A stretch of 36,327 nt of DNA from Bacteroidia bacterium (GTDB lineage: Bacteria > Bacteroidota > Bacteroidia > JAIBAJ01): NCBI GenBank assembly GCA_019695265.1, contig JAIBAJ010000023.1, positions 1 to 36,327 on the forward strand, written 5' to 3'. Numbering within the stretch: position 1 is the stretch's first letter; each line of letters begins with the position of its first letter. A program made the position numbers and the translations under genes. This document shows, in pieces, positions 26,109 through 34,496 of this stretch. The notes under the pieces are model-generated. The model was given only the letters and a program-made list of their open reading frames with translations, did no database searches and had not been told where the DNA came from.

Positions 26109-26265
26109 GGGTTTGCACCCCGGGCAACGATTGAGCCAGCCAGCCCACAGGAGCCCGCAGCCCCAAGGCGGAGGGCGACGAGGACTAGCGGCGAAAGCGT
26201 GACCCGAACGCCATGCAATTACCTAGGCAAATGCACCAAAACAGGTTGGCGGAGGGGGCCCGCAT
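26109..26265 (-). repeat. Dispersed GC-rich repeat, copy E (subtype 1)
   Basis: On the minus strand it starts GCGGGCCCCCTCCGCC, has GGCGTTCGGGTCACGCTTTC, CTAGTCCTCGTCGCCCTCCG and GGCTGGCTGGCTCAATCGTT, and ends GCCCGGGGTGCAAACCC. The central hairpin lies at 26153-26176. It is a single copy and the only notable content of the 355-bp gap before hisS, apart from the hisS promoter. Confidence 0.88.
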
Positions 26266-26312
26266 AAAAAACAAAACTCAAACACACTTCGATGCCACTC
26301 AAAAAGTAGAAA

Positions 26313-26346
26313 TTTGAACCATTTTCCTTGGAAATAGGTACTTTTG
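26313..26346 (+). promoter_or_regulatory. Promoter of hisS
   Basis: TTTG at 26313-26316 and TACTTTTG at 26339-26346 (exact TAnnTTTG) are separated by 22 bp. The -7 box ends only 4 bp before the hisS ATG at 26351, so the transcript should begin at or very near the start codon. Confidence 0.6.
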
Positions 26347-26350
26347 TCCC

Positions 26351-27724
26351 ATGCCAATACCCAAAGGAACCCGCGATTTCGGACCGTCTCAAACTTTAAA
26401 ACGGAAATATATTCTGAACACTATTACCCAGGTTTTTGAAAGCTATGGATTTTTACCGCTGGAGACACCGGCTATGGAAAACCTTGAAACTTTGACCGGA
26501 AAATATGGGGAAGAAGGCGACCAACTCATTTTTAAAATCCTCAACAATGGCGATTTTTTAAAAGATGTTGATCAAAAAATTATAGACAACCGCGAACTTG
26601 CCAAACTTAGCTCAGCCATTACCGGTAAGGCTTTGCGCTACGACTTAACCGTTCCTTTTGCCCGATTTGTAAGTGAACACCGACATGAAATTACTTTCCC
26701 ATTTAGGAGGTACCAAATACAAAATGTGTGGAGAGCTGACCGTCCTCAACGCGGACGATACCGTGAATTTTTGCAATGCGATGCCGATATCATTGGCACC
26801 AACAGTTTAGTTTCTGAAATTGAATTGATTAAGATTTTTGATACCGTTTTTAATCGCCTGAACCTGCAGGTGGTAATCAAAATTAATAATAGAAAGGTAC
26901 TCTCCGGTTTTGCTAAAGCTATACAAGCAGAAGATAAGTTTACCGACCTCACAATTGCCATCGACAAAATGGATAAAGTTGGTCTGGAAGGCGTTGAAAA
27001 AGAACTGATTCAACGAGGCTTTGAACAAAACTCTATTCAGGCTATTCTTCAGTTTTTATCTCTAAAAGAATTATCCTATCAGGAATTTAAAACTCAGTGC
27101 GAAAAATACCTGGAAGAAGAAGAATTTAAATTGGGAATTGAAGAACTCGATGCTGTATTTAATACCATTACAAGTTCGGGACTTTCAGAGAGCAGCGTAT
27201 TGGAGTTTGATCCAACCTTGGCTCGTGGACTTAATTATTACACCGGTGCCATTTTTGAGGTGAAATGCAACGAAGGTTCATTAACCAGCAGCATTTGTGG
27301 AGGTGGAAGATACGATAACCTTACCGGAATTTTTGGACTGCCCGGAGTTTCAGGCGTTGGTATTTCATTTGGTGCCGACCGAATTTACGACATTCTTCTG
27401 GAATTGAACAAATTTCCGGAAAGTAACGATCGCTCAACCCGGGTTTTACTGGTCAATTTTTCCGGATTAGGTCAATCTGAATTTATGGAAAACTTCCAAC
27501 TTCTTGAATCCCTGCGCAAAGCAGATATTCCTTCCGAAATTTATCCCGATTCGGCCAAGCTCAAAAAGCAATTTGAATATGCCGACAAGAAGGGAATTCC
27601 ATTTGTGGCCGTGATGGGCGGAAATGAGATTACCGAAGGAGTGGTGAATATGAAAAACATGCAAACCGGAGAACAGGAAAAGGTAAAACTTCCGCAAGTA
27701 ATTGACTGGTTGAAAGCGAGGTAA
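26351..27724 (+). CDS. hisS: Histidyl-tRNA synthetase
   Basis: A 457-residue class II synthetase. It opens MPIPKGTRDFGP, the normal N-terminus, which fixes the start. HisRS landmarks are RYDLTVPFARFV (96-107), motif 2 with FRRYQIQNVWRADRPQRGRY (118-137) and EFLQCDADIIG, the histidine-specific LARGLNYYTGAIFEV (about residue 290), motif 3 GGGRYDNLTGIFG followed by GVGISFGADRI, and a C-terminal anticodon-binding domain (about 360-457). It charges the tRNA-His found at 19335 in this window. The M48 protease gene follows after 3 bp. Confidence 0.97.
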   Translation: MPIPKGTRDFGPSQTLKRKYILNTITQVFESYGFLPLETPAMENLETLTGKYGEEGDQLIFKILNNGDFLKDVDQKIIDNRELAKLSSAITGKALRYDLTVPFARFVSEHRHEITFPFRRYQIQNVWRADRPQRGRYREFLQCDADIIGTNSLVSEIELIKIFDTVFNRLNLQVVIKINNRKVLSGFAKAIQAEDKFTDLTIAIDKMDKVGLEGVEKELIQRGFEQNSIQAILQFLSLKELSYQEFKTQCEKYLEEEEFKLGIEELDAVFNTITSSGLSESSVLEFDPTLARGLNYYTGAIFEVKCNEGSLTSSICGGGRYDNLTGIFGLPGVSGVGISFGADRIYDILLELNKFPESNDRSTRVLLVNFSGLGQSEFMENFQLLESLRKADIPSEIYPDSAKLKKQFEYADKKGIPFVAVMGGNEITEGVVNMKNMQTGEQEKVKLPQVIDWLKAR

Positions 27725-27727
27725 AAC

Positions 27728-28957
27728 ATGTTTATCGCCATACTACTAATAATTATTTCCGGTTATTTACTTAGTCGTTTAGGTGAATATTTGGATTTAA
27801 AATCCTTAACCGGTAAATTACCTCCCAGACTCCATGGCATTTATGATGCAGAAAGGTATCAAAAAATGCAGGATTATGAAAAAGAAACAACCCGTTTTTC
27901 CATTATTTCCGATACTGTTTCATTTGTTTTTACCCTTTTGTTTTTAATAGCAGGTGGATTTGGTATCCTTGACCAATTTTGCCGATCCATTACCGGCAAT
28001 GAGGTATTATTAGCTCTACTTTTCTTTGGAATACTGGGGATAAGCTCTGAAATCATTTCTTTACCTTTTAGTTTGTATTCCACCTTTGTAATAGAGGAAA
28101 AATATGGTTTTAATAAAACTACCCCCATTTTGTATTTGACAGATAAAATAAAAGGTTTGGCTTTGGGCGTGGTTCTTGGAGGAACACTACTAGTTGCATT
28201 TATTTGGTTTTTTCAAACATTCGGAGAGTTGGCCTGGCTTATTGCCTGGTTTTTTTTAAGCGTGGTAACTTTGATTTTTTCGATGTTTTATGCATCCTGG
28301 ATAGTTCCACTTTTTAACAAATTAACACCATTGGAAACCGGAGAATTGAGGTCGGCCATTGAAAAGTTTTGCAGTCAGTCAGGATTTAGTTTGAATAATG
28401 TTTTTGTAATAGATGGCTCCAAACGAAGTACAAGGGCAAATGCCTATTTCAGTGGATTCGGTCCCAAAAAAATGATTGTTCTCTACGATACCTTGATAGC
28501 CAAACATAGTACCGAAGAATTATTGGCTATTTTAGCCCATGAAGTCGGACATTACAAAAAAAAGCACATCATTCAATCCATGTTGCTTTCCTTTCTGCAA
28601 TCCGGATTCATGCTTTGGATGTTAAACTTTTTAATGAACAATTCGGAACTAGCCCTTGCGCTTGGCTCCGTTACCCCATCCATTCATCTTACCCTGATCG
28701 GTTTTGGCATATTGTTTACTCCCCTTAGCTTATTAATGGGAATTGGATTAAACCTGCTTTCCAGAAAAAACGAATATGAGGCTGATGCCTTTGCAGCCCA
28801 ATCCATTGGTTCCCAACCCTTAAAATCAGCATTGACAACCCTTTCGGTTGAGAACCTCAGCAACCTTCAACCGCATCCGTTCAACGTATTTATTTCTTAC
28901 TCCCACCCTACCCTGTTGCAACGACTACAAGCGTTGGACACCTACGATCAAGCATGA
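27728..28957 (+). CDS. M48 family metalloprotease (Ste24/CAAX protease 1-like)
   Basis: A 409-residue integral-membrane zinc protease. Several N-terminal transmembrane helices (about 1-15, 65-120, 145-190) precede the catalytic site HEVGH at 271-275, with the third ligand Glu351 in NEYEADAFA. Two further hydrophobic segments (285-300, 318-342) lie between the metal motifs, as in Ste24. The conserved [16 protein letters not shown] substrate-site segment (230-245) is present. Bacterial members probably act in membrane-protein quality control; they have no prenylated CAAX substrates. It lies 3 bp after hisS, and the last 4 bp (ATGA) overlap the next gene, so translation is probably coupled. Confidence 0.94.
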   Translation: MFIAILLIIISGYLLSRLGEYLDLKSLTGKLPPRLHGIYDAERYQKMQDYEKETTRFSIISDTVSFVFTLLFLIAGGFGILDQFCRSITGNEVLLALLFFGILGISSEIISLPFSLYSTFVIEEKYGFNKTTPILYLTDKIKGLALGVVLGGTLLVAFIWFFQTFGELAWLIAWFFLSVVTLIFSMFYASWIVPLFNKLTPLETGELRSAIEKFCSQSGFSLNNVFVIDGSKRSTRANAYFSGFGPKKMIVLYDTLIAKHSTEELLAILAHEVGHYKKKHIIQSMLLSFLQSGFMLWMLNFLMNNSELALALGSVTPSIHLTLIGFGILFTPLSLLMGIGLNLLSRKNEYEADAFAAQSIGSQPLKSALTTLSVENLSNLQPHPFNVFISYSHPTLLQRLQALDTYDQA

Positions 28958-30423
28958 AACGAATAGGCATTATTGGCTCCGGATTTGCCGGTTTATCAGC
29001 AGCGGCCACCCTCGCAAAACAAGGCCATGAAGTGCATGTTTTTGAGAAAAATGATCAGGTTGGAGGTAGGGCTACTACCTGGGAAAAAGATGGATTTATG
29101 TTTGACCTAGGCCCAAGTTGGTATTGGATGCCCGAAGTATTTGAACAATTTTATTCTAAATTTGGTCACACCACTTCCGATTTTTATGAGCTAAAACGCT
29201 TGGATCCGTCGTACCGTGTTTTTTGTGAAAATTCGGAGCAAGTAGATTTGCCGGCCTCTGTTCCCGAATTGTTTCAACTGTTTGAAACAATTCAGCCTGG
29301 CAGTTCAGCCGGACTTCAGGAATTCCTGCATCAGGCTGAAATAAAATACAGGGTTGCTATGGAGAAGTTTGTTTGGATGCCCGGAACAAATTGGACCGAA
29401 TTACTGAAATGGGAAATTGTTAAATATGTGCCTCAACTTAACATGTTTGGTTCGGTAAGCGATTACGTTTCCAAATTTGTTACCGATAAACGTTTGCAAC
29501 AAATCCTTGAATTTCCGGTGCTATTTTTGGGAGCCAAACCTTCCGAAACCCCTGCACTTTATACCATGATGAACCATGCTGATTTGGTGTTGGGAACCTG
29601 GTATCCCATGGGCGGAATGGTGCAAATACCCCGTGCTTTTGAAAAAATTTGTCGAAAACAAGGCGTACAGTTCCACCTTCAAAGTCCGGTAGAAAAAATC
29701 GAAGTTAGCCGAGGAAAAGCTACAGGTATTATTGCCAACGCCACCTTTCACCCATTCGACATCGTGATTTCGGGAGCCGATTACCACCACACCGAAACCA
29801 ACTTACTGAAACCGGAATTTCAACAGTATTCAGCCAACTATTGGAATACCAGAAAAATGGCCCCTTCCAGCCTACTCTATTACGTTGGACTTAATAAAAA
29901 ACTAGACCATTTAAAGCACCACAACCTCTTTTTCGATACCGATTTTGAACCACATGCCAACAGCATTTACAAAACCAATTCCTGGCCCCAAAATCCCTTG
30001 TTTTACCTGTCTGTACCTTCTATCACTGACCCTTCCATCGCTCCTGAAGGAAAGGAAAATATTTTTATTCTGATCCCTACCGCTCCCGGACTAGAACAAA
30101 CACCGGAAATAGAAGAAAAGTACTTTAACCTGGTTTTGGATAGAATTGAAAAAGCCACCGGACAAGAAATCCGATCCTCTATTCTTTTCAAACGAAACTT
30201 TGGATGCACTGATTTTATATCCAGGTACAATTCTTATAAAGGAAATGCCTATGGTTTAGCCAATACCTTATTGCAAACGGCCAACCTAAAACCTCGGATA
30301 AAAAGTAATAAAGTAAAAGATCTTTGGTATTGCGGACAATTGACTGTTCCAGGCCCCGGAGTACCTCCGGCTATAATTTCCGGACAAATTGTTGCTTCGG
30401 AAATTGCCAAATCATCGGTATAA
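28954..30423 (+). CDS. Phytoene desaturase-like FAD oxidoreductase (CrtI family)
   Basis: This 489-residue protein begins [20 protein letters not shown], the FAD dinucleotide fold (GSGFAG 8-13), then [19 protein letters not shown] and [14 protein letters not shown], as in CrtI. The C-terminal flavin-binding signature is [20 protein letters not shown]. CrtI-type enzymes desaturate or isomerise phytoene in carotenoid synthesis. The usual partner crtB and other carotenoid genes are not beside it, so a different polyene or retinoid-like substrate is possible. The start codon overlaps the M48 stop. It converges on mutY with a 12-bp gap and no visible terminator. Confidence 0.9.
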   Translation: MKRIGIIGSGFAGLSAAATLAKQGHEVHVFEKNDQVGGRATTWEKDGFMFDLGPSWYWMPEVFEQFYSKFGHTTSDFYELKRLDPSYRVFCENSEQVDLPASVPELFQLFETIQPGSSAGLQEFLHQAEIKYRVAMEKFVWMPGTNWTELLKWEIVKYVPQLNMFGSVSDYVSKFVTDKRLQQILEFPVLFLGAKPSETPALYTMMNHADLVLGTWYPMGGMVQIPRAFEKICRKQGVQFHLQSPVEKIEVSRGKATGIIANATFHPFDIVISGADYHHTETNLLKPEFQQYSANYWNTRKMAPSSLLYYVGLNKKLDHLKHHNLFFDTDFEPHANSIYKTNSWPQNPLFYLSVPSITDPSIAPEGKENIFILIPTAPGLEQTPEIEEKYFNLVLDRIEKATGQEIRSSILFKRNFGCTDFISRYNSYKGNAYGLANTLLQTANLKPRIKSNKVKDLWYCGQLTVPGPGVPPAIISGQIVASEIAKSSV

Positions 30424-30435
30424 TTCCGGTGTAGA

Positions 30436-31473
30436 TTACAAATACTCTCCTTTGTGATCCTCCCACCATCGGTCAATTAATTTACTAATCGGCAACCCGG
30501 AAAATTTGGACCATTCTATTTTTTCAAATGGAGAATGTTCCAGGCTAATATATTCGACAGTTACAAATTGGCAACGGATATCGCGATGCGACAATAAATG
30601 ACGGTAAACTTTAGAAGCTGTCCCCAAACTTTTTATCTTCCCCAGTGAACAGGCAAAAGTTTTCAATTGCTCCGGATCCAATTCCCCTTCCAAAAGTGGA
30701 AATTCGTACAATCCCTTGTAAATATCTTGTCCGGTTCTTAACCTAACCAGGGTTTGGTGGTCGAAATTGGGCACCAGGTAAGTTAATATCCTTTGCTGCA
30801 CCTTGGTTTTCGGTAGTTTCCTGGGCAAATCCAACCAAGTACCTTCCTGTTTAGCCAAACAAAAAGTTGCAACCGGACAAACTTGGCAAAGAGGCTTTTG
30901 CGGAGTACAAACCAATGCGCCCAATTCCATTACGGCCTGGTTAAAAGTTCCGGCATTTGATTCGGGCAATAAGGATTTGGCCAAGGAAGCAAATACTTTT
31001 TTGCCTTGGGTAGAATTAACCGGGGTTGATTCATTAAAAACCCGGGAAAGCACCCGCTGCACATTTCCATCCACCACCGCATATGGCAAATCAAATGATA
31101 TAGAGGAAATAGCTGCAGCAGTATAATCGCCAATTCCCTTCAAACCCAAAATTTGCGAATGAAGTGCCGGAAATTCACCTCCATAATCCTTCCAAACAAT
31201 CCGGGCGGTTGTTAACATATTTCGGGCGCGACTGTAATAACCCAAACCTTGCCAAAGTTTCATTACTTCGTCGTCTTTTGCCTGAGCCAAATCTTGCAAC
31301 CGTGGAAAGGTTTCTACAAACCGAAGGTAATAGGGCAAACCTTGCTCTACCCTTGTCTGTTGTAAAATCACCTCTGAAAGCCAGATATAATAAGGATTTT
31401 TAGTCTTTCTCCATGGCAAATCACGTTTGTTTTGGATATACCATTCTACCAAAGCTTTTGAAAATGCATGCAT
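30436..31473 (-). CDS. mutY: A/G-specific adenine glycosylase MutY
   Basis: This protein removes adenine mispaired with 8-oxoguanine. From ATG 31473 it has 345 residues. Catalytic Glu34 is in WLSEVILQQTRV; the helix-hairpin-helix LKGIGDYTAAAI is followed by Asp135 in VVDGNV. The iron-sulfur ligands Cys189, Cys196, Cys199 and Cys205 show the C-x6-C-x2-C-x5-C spacing. The C-terminal part is the Nudix-like 8-oxoG reader. The frame stays open upstream to a TTG at 31521 (ATG at 31515 and 31482 too), but MHAFSKALVEWY aligns with the E. coli N-terminus and a possible -7 box sits upstream, so 31473 is preferred. Confidence 0.94.
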   Translation of the reverse strand: MHAFSKALVEWYIQNKRDLPWRKTKNPYYIWLSEVILQQTRVEQGLPYYLRFVETFPRLQDLAQAKDDEVMKLWQGLGYYSRARNMLTTARIVWKDYGGEFPALHSQILGLKGIGDYTAAAISSISFDLPYAVVDGNVQRVLSRVFNESTPVNSTQGKKVFASLAKSLLPESNAGTFNQAVMELGALVCTPQKPLCQVCPVATFCLAKQEGTWLDLPRKLPKTKVQQRILTYLVPNFDHQTLVRLRTGQDIYKGLYEFPLLEGELDPEQLKTFACSLGKIKSLGTASKVYRHLLSHRDIRCQFVTVEYISLEHSPFEKIEWSKFSGLPISKLIDRWWEDHKGEYL

Positions 31474-31488
31474 ACCGATCATGTTTGG

Positions 31489-31496
31489 CAAAGATG
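31489..31496 (-). promoter_or_regulatory. Possible -7 box of mutY
   Basis: Read on the minus strand this is CATCTTTG, one base from TAnnTTTG, with a TTG about 22 bp further upstream. It lies between the two groups of alternative mutY starts and supports ATG 31482 or 31473. Confidence 0.35.
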
Positions 31497-31506
31497 CAGG
31501 ATGAAT

Positions 31507-31542
31507 TTGATTCATAATCAAGGAAATTTGATTGAAAAATCA
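31507..31542. promoter_or_regulatory. Two tandem palindromes, candidate operator
   Basis: TTGATTCATAATCAA (31507-31521) and TGATTGAAAAATCA (31529-31542) share the half-site TGATT/AATCA. Their centres are about 21-22 bp apart, roughly two helical turns, and they sit in the divergent gap between mutY and the lipoprotein gene, touching the latter's -7 box. The regulator is unknown. Confidence 0.35.
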
Positions 31543-31550
31543 TAAGTTTG
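31543..31550 (+). promoter_or_regulatory. Promoter -7 box of the lipoprotein gene
   Basis: TAAGTTTG matches TAnnTTTG and ends 14 bp before ATG 31565. It lies inside the longer open frame that begins at 31532, so that upstream start is unlikely to be used. Confidence 0.5.
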
Positions 31551-31564
31551 CAAAAAATACGCAA

Positions 31565-32407
31565 ATGAAACTTCATTCTTTGTTCTTGGCTTGCCTTGGT
31601 TTAGGAGCTTTAACTTTGATTTCTTCTTGTAAAAAATCTCCGGATGTTAACATTAACCAACGCTCAGGTGGAGACAATGCCTTGGCAGAGAATTTATTCA
31701 TGGATGTATACAAACAAGTGGATGATGCCGCAAAAAATGAACCTTCCGTAAATAAAACAGAAGGCAATTTCAACCTTTCTACTTCAGTTTGCGCCAATGT
31801 AAGTGTAACTACCTCCAACGGAAATTTCCCCATCACATTAACCATCGATTTCGGAAATGGTTGTTTAGGGAATGACGGACGTTTCAGAAAAGGAAAAATT
31901 ATTGCTGTTTTCTCCGGCCGTTATGTTGATGCAGGAACCCAGGTTGATATCAGTTTAGATAATTATTATGTAAACGGTTACAGAGTGGAAGGAACCAAGA
32001 CCATTAAAAACGATGGTTTAAACCAGGCCGGTAATCCGCAATTTACGGTTGAAGTTACCAACGGTAAGGTGGTTAGTCCGGAAAAAGACAGTGTTTTATG
32101 GAATAGCACCCGGGTTAATGAATGGATTCAGGGCGACACTACCTACCTCAATTTATGGGATGATCAGTACTCCATTACCGGTTCTGCCACTGGAACTAAT
32201 TCGAACGGAGAACCTTTTTCAGTTACCATTACCGAAGCCCTGGTAGTTGAATATGGCTGTAAATGGCCAATTAAAGGCAAATTAACCCTTACTGCTCAAA
32301 ACAATACCGAGGTGGAGGTAAACTATGCTCCGGATGGTATCGAAAGCTGCAATCAATCGGCTGCTGTTATAATCAACGACAAAACTTACAATTTTACCAT
32401 GTATTAG
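31565..32407 (+). CDS. Putative lipoprotein, Bacteroidota family of unknown function
   Basis: A 280-residue predicted lipoprotein: signal peptide MKLHSLFLACLGLGALTLIS with Cys22 in LISSCKK. The mature part is beta-rich and has two similar halves. A segment reading ITLTIDFGNGCLGNDGRFRK is followed by GKIIAVFSGRYVDAGTQVDI and YYVNGYRVEGTKTI; the second half has TEALVVEYGCKWPIKGKLTL. I recall such GC-DGR-RKG proteins as common hypothetical lipoproteins of Bacteroidota, with no known role. The frame extends to 31532, but the signal peptide and the -7 box favour 31565. It is followed by a 547-bp gap with a repeat pair. Confidence 0.8.
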   Translation: MKLHSLFLACLGLGALTLISSCKKSPDVNINQRSGGDNALAENLFMDVYKQVDDAAKNEPSVNKTEGNFNLSTSVCANVSVTTSNGNFPITLTIDFGNGCLGNDGRFRKGKIIAVFSGRYVDAGTQVDISLDNYYVNGYRVEGTKTIKNDGLNQAGNPQFTVEVTNGKVVSPEKDSVLWNSTRVNEWIQGDTTYLNLWDDQYSITGSATGTNSNGEPFSVTITEALVVEYGCKWPIKGKLTLTAQNNTEVEVNYAPDGIESCNQSAAVIINDKTYNFTMY

Positions 32408-32469
32408 TCTGGGGCGGATTTTCAATTCTGTTTTCTCAGTTCTACCATATTTTCTCCATTAGTTTTTAT

Positions 32470-32628
32470 TTGGCGGGCCCCTTTCAGCCCATAAAATGAA
32501 GTGCAGATTCAAGCTTTTGAAAAAGGGCTTTCAGGTCACGCTTTCGCCGCTAGTCCTCGTCGCCCTGCGCCTTATGGCTGCGGGCTCCTGTGGGCTGGCT
32601 GGCTCAATCGTTACCCGGGGTGCAACTC
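32470..32628 (+). repeat. Dispersed GC-rich repeat, copy F (subtype 1)
   Basis: It starts TTGGCGGGCCCCTTTCAGCC, contains CAGGTCACGCTTTCGCCGCT, TAGTCCTCGTCGCCC and GGCTGGCTGGCTCAATCGTT, and ends ACCCGGGGTGCAA. It is the left member of a convergent pair with copy G, about 93 bp apart. Confidence 0.87.
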
Positions 32629-32721
32629 CGGGCTGTCGTTTCTAAACCCGGCAGTTTGCTGTTTATTAACCTATAAAAATAATTCTTCCCTGCCAATATC
32701 CTCTACCCCAAAAGTTCATCC

Positions 32722-32875
32722 TTTGCACGGACCTCTCCGGGTAGGGATAGCAGTGGAAAGCCCACAGACGACCGCGGCGTTAGCCTAGGGAGGCGAGGAC
32801 TTGCAACGGATAGCCCGGACCTGAGCCTTACCAAAATTCGTTCAAAATATAAAACTACGGGCGAAGGTACCCGCA
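32722..32875 (-). repeat. Dispersed GC-rich repeat, copy G (subtype 2)
   Basis: On the minus strand it starts ATGCGGGTACCTTCGCCCG, has GGTCCGGGCTATCCGTTGCA, AAGTCCTCGCC and CTGTGGGCTTTCCACTGCTA, and ends TCCCTACCCGG. It is the most diverged copy, but all blocks are in order. It ends about 80 bp before the UVR/AAA cassette. Confidence 0.82.
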
Positions 32876-32954
32876 TAAAAAAAATTAAAAATAAAATTAC
32901 AGCGACATACTTTGGCGTGCATGCCCACTTTCTTTGTATCAAAATTTAGAAAGC

Positions 32955-33332
32955 ATGGCAAATAAAATCACCTTTTTAGTTTACCAGCGTAATCCTGGTG
33001 AATTCAACCTTTTTACTGCAATCAACCTGGACGAACTTTTGTATGAAGGGAAACTGTGCAAAGTTCAAGTTTCTGAAGAGCTAACTGCTCAACTTTCGGA
33101 ACTGACCTATTTAAAGAACAAAGCCTGCCAAAACAAACAATATGAACTTGTTGCCAATTACCGCGAACAAGAAAAACGTTTAAGTTACCAGGTATTTGGA
33201 CAGCGGATACCGCCTAATTTCAGCACCACTTTAGTACTATCGAAAGATGGAACCGATTACTTTTTTGCGGCTCCTACCGAGGTCATTTACAACCTGGAGT
33301 CGAGATGGAGTTTTCAAAACCAAAGCAATTAA
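32955..33332 (+). CDS. Small UVR-motif protein (paralogue 1 of the cassette)
   Basis: A 125-residue soluble protein with no signal peptide. An N-terminal region ITFLVYQRNPGEFNLFTAIN precedes a UVR (UvrB/UvrC)-like helical hairpin at about 47-76 (LSELTYLKNKACQNKQYELV, then ANYREQEKRL). The C-terminal strand LVLSKDGTDYFFAAP follows. UVR motifs mediate protein contacts in UvrB-UvrC and in ClpC with its adaptor McsA. The protein is about 38% identical by eye to the product of 34497-34925. The frame extends to a TTG at 32934, but ATG 32955 begins MANKITFLVYQ and is preferred. It precedes the AAA+ gene by 26 bp. Biochemical function unknown. Confidence 0.8.
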   Translation: MANKITFLVYQRNPGEFNLFTAINLDELLYEGKLCKVQVSEELTAQLSELTYLKNKACQNKQYELVANYREQEKRLSYQVFGQRIPPNFSTTLVLSKDGTDYFFAAPTEVIYNLESRWSFQNQSN

Positions 33333-33358
33333 TTTACACACACCTCAAACTTACCTAA

Positions 33359-34483
33359 ATGAAAGACGAACTGGACGATTTATACTTACCCGACCTTAGC
33401 TTATGCACTTCGCCGAATCAATTGGTGGAAAATCAGAAGATCTTCCCAGGCGATCTGTTCAACTCGATATACAATGGCTATCTCAATCCATTTTCATTGT
33501 ATACCTATTATTTCAGCAGAATTCCCAACCTCATTCCTATTGGCAATCGCAACTGCGGGATGTTTTGCACCCAATTTAAACGCCAGTTTCAGAGCCAAAT
33601 CTATCAGGTTCATTATTCGAAAGAATTTGGAAAAAATGATAGCTATCCAAAGTTCGCACAACTCTTCTACTTCCTGAGCAACGATCTCATGATTCAAGTT
33701 GATTTTCAAACGAATACAGTAGAATTTTATTACTCCTCCACCTCGCTTCAGGTGGTCAATCAACTGATTGGTTTGGCAGAAAAGTATCCTAAAAACCAGA
33801 ATGAAAATCCTCAAATGCATGTACTGGTATCTACTAACCACGGTTTAGATACCTTGCTTACAGATTTGGAAAAAACCGAGATAAACCTTGAAAAATATTA
33901 CAACGATGATTTTATTGAAATTCACCAGCACATTTTATCCCGCCTGGCCCGAAGAAATGGTCGCGGACTGGTTTTACTTCATGGGCAACCTGGCACGGGA
34001 AAAACAACTTACATCAGACACTTGTTATCGAACATAAAGAAAAATGTTCTTTTTATTCCGGCATCCATGGCCAGCCAAATTAACAATCCTGAATTGATGT
34101 CGACACTGATTCAATTTCCAAACTCCATTGTGGTAATCGAAGATGCTGAAACCCTATTAACAAGCCGAAGCCAAAACCAGGACTCTCCTGTTTCAGCCTT
34201 ATTAAACCTGGCCGATGGCCTATTGGCCGATGCTTTGAAAATTCAAATCATCTGCACGTTTAATATCGATCTTTCAAAAATAGACCATGCCTTAACACGA
34301 AAAGGAAGGCTAATCGCAAGGTATGAGTTTAAAGAACTTGCGCTTGAAAAATGCAGGATTTTAGCTGAAGAAAGGCAACTAAACATGGAAATTAATCAAG
34401 CCATGACCTTGGCAGCTCTTTTCCATGCAACTCAGCCGGAATTTGCAACTTCTGCCAAACGAAAAACAATTGGATTCAACTAA
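33359..34483 (+). CDS. AAA+ ATPase of the UVR cassette
   Basis: A 374-residue protein with an uncharacterised N-terminal domain (about 1-185, aromatic-rich, NPFSLYTYYFSRIPNLIPIG) and a C-terminal classic AAA module. Walker A is GQPGTGKTT (209-217); Walker B is SIVVIEDAE with Glu261-Asp262; sensor-1 Asn302 is in IICTFN; HALTRKGRL (310-318) matches the ALLRPGR arginine-finger box of classic AAA and Bcs1-type proteins. No protease, nuclease or membrane segment is visible, so it is probably a remodelling or chaperone-type ATPase. It sits between two paralogous UVR-motif genes (26 bp and 13 bp spacing), which are candidate adaptors or substrates. The closing KTIGFN indicates an intact end. Confidence 0.88.
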   Translation: MKDELDDLYLPDLSLCTSPNQLVENQKIFPGDLFNSIYNGYLNPFSLYTYYFSRIPNLIPIGNRNCGMFCTQFKRQFQSQIYQVHYSKEFGKNDSYPKFAQLFYFLSNDLMIQVDFQTNTVEFYYSSTSLQVVNQLIGLAEKYPKNQNENPQMHVLVSTNHGLDTLLTDLEKTEINLEKYYNDDFIEIHQHILSRLARRNGRGLVLLHGQPGTGKTTYIRHLLSNIKKNVLFIPASMASQINNPELMSTLIQFPNSIVVIEDAETLLTSRSQNQDSPVSALLNLADGLLADALKIQIICTFNIDLSKIDHALTRKGRLIARYEFKELALEKCRILAEERQLNMEINQAMTLAALFHATQPEFATSAKRKTIGFN

Positions 34484-34496
34484 AAATCAACCATTT

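Noticed and set aside
153-32875. CRISPR array interpretation of the repeats
   Set aside because: Copies are about 150 bp, kilobases apart, in both orientations, with no regular spacers and no cas genes.
32501-32942. ORFs of 95 codons (plus) and 79 codons (minus) upstream of the UVR cassette
   Set aside because: They coincide with repeat copies F and G and encode translated repeat blocks.
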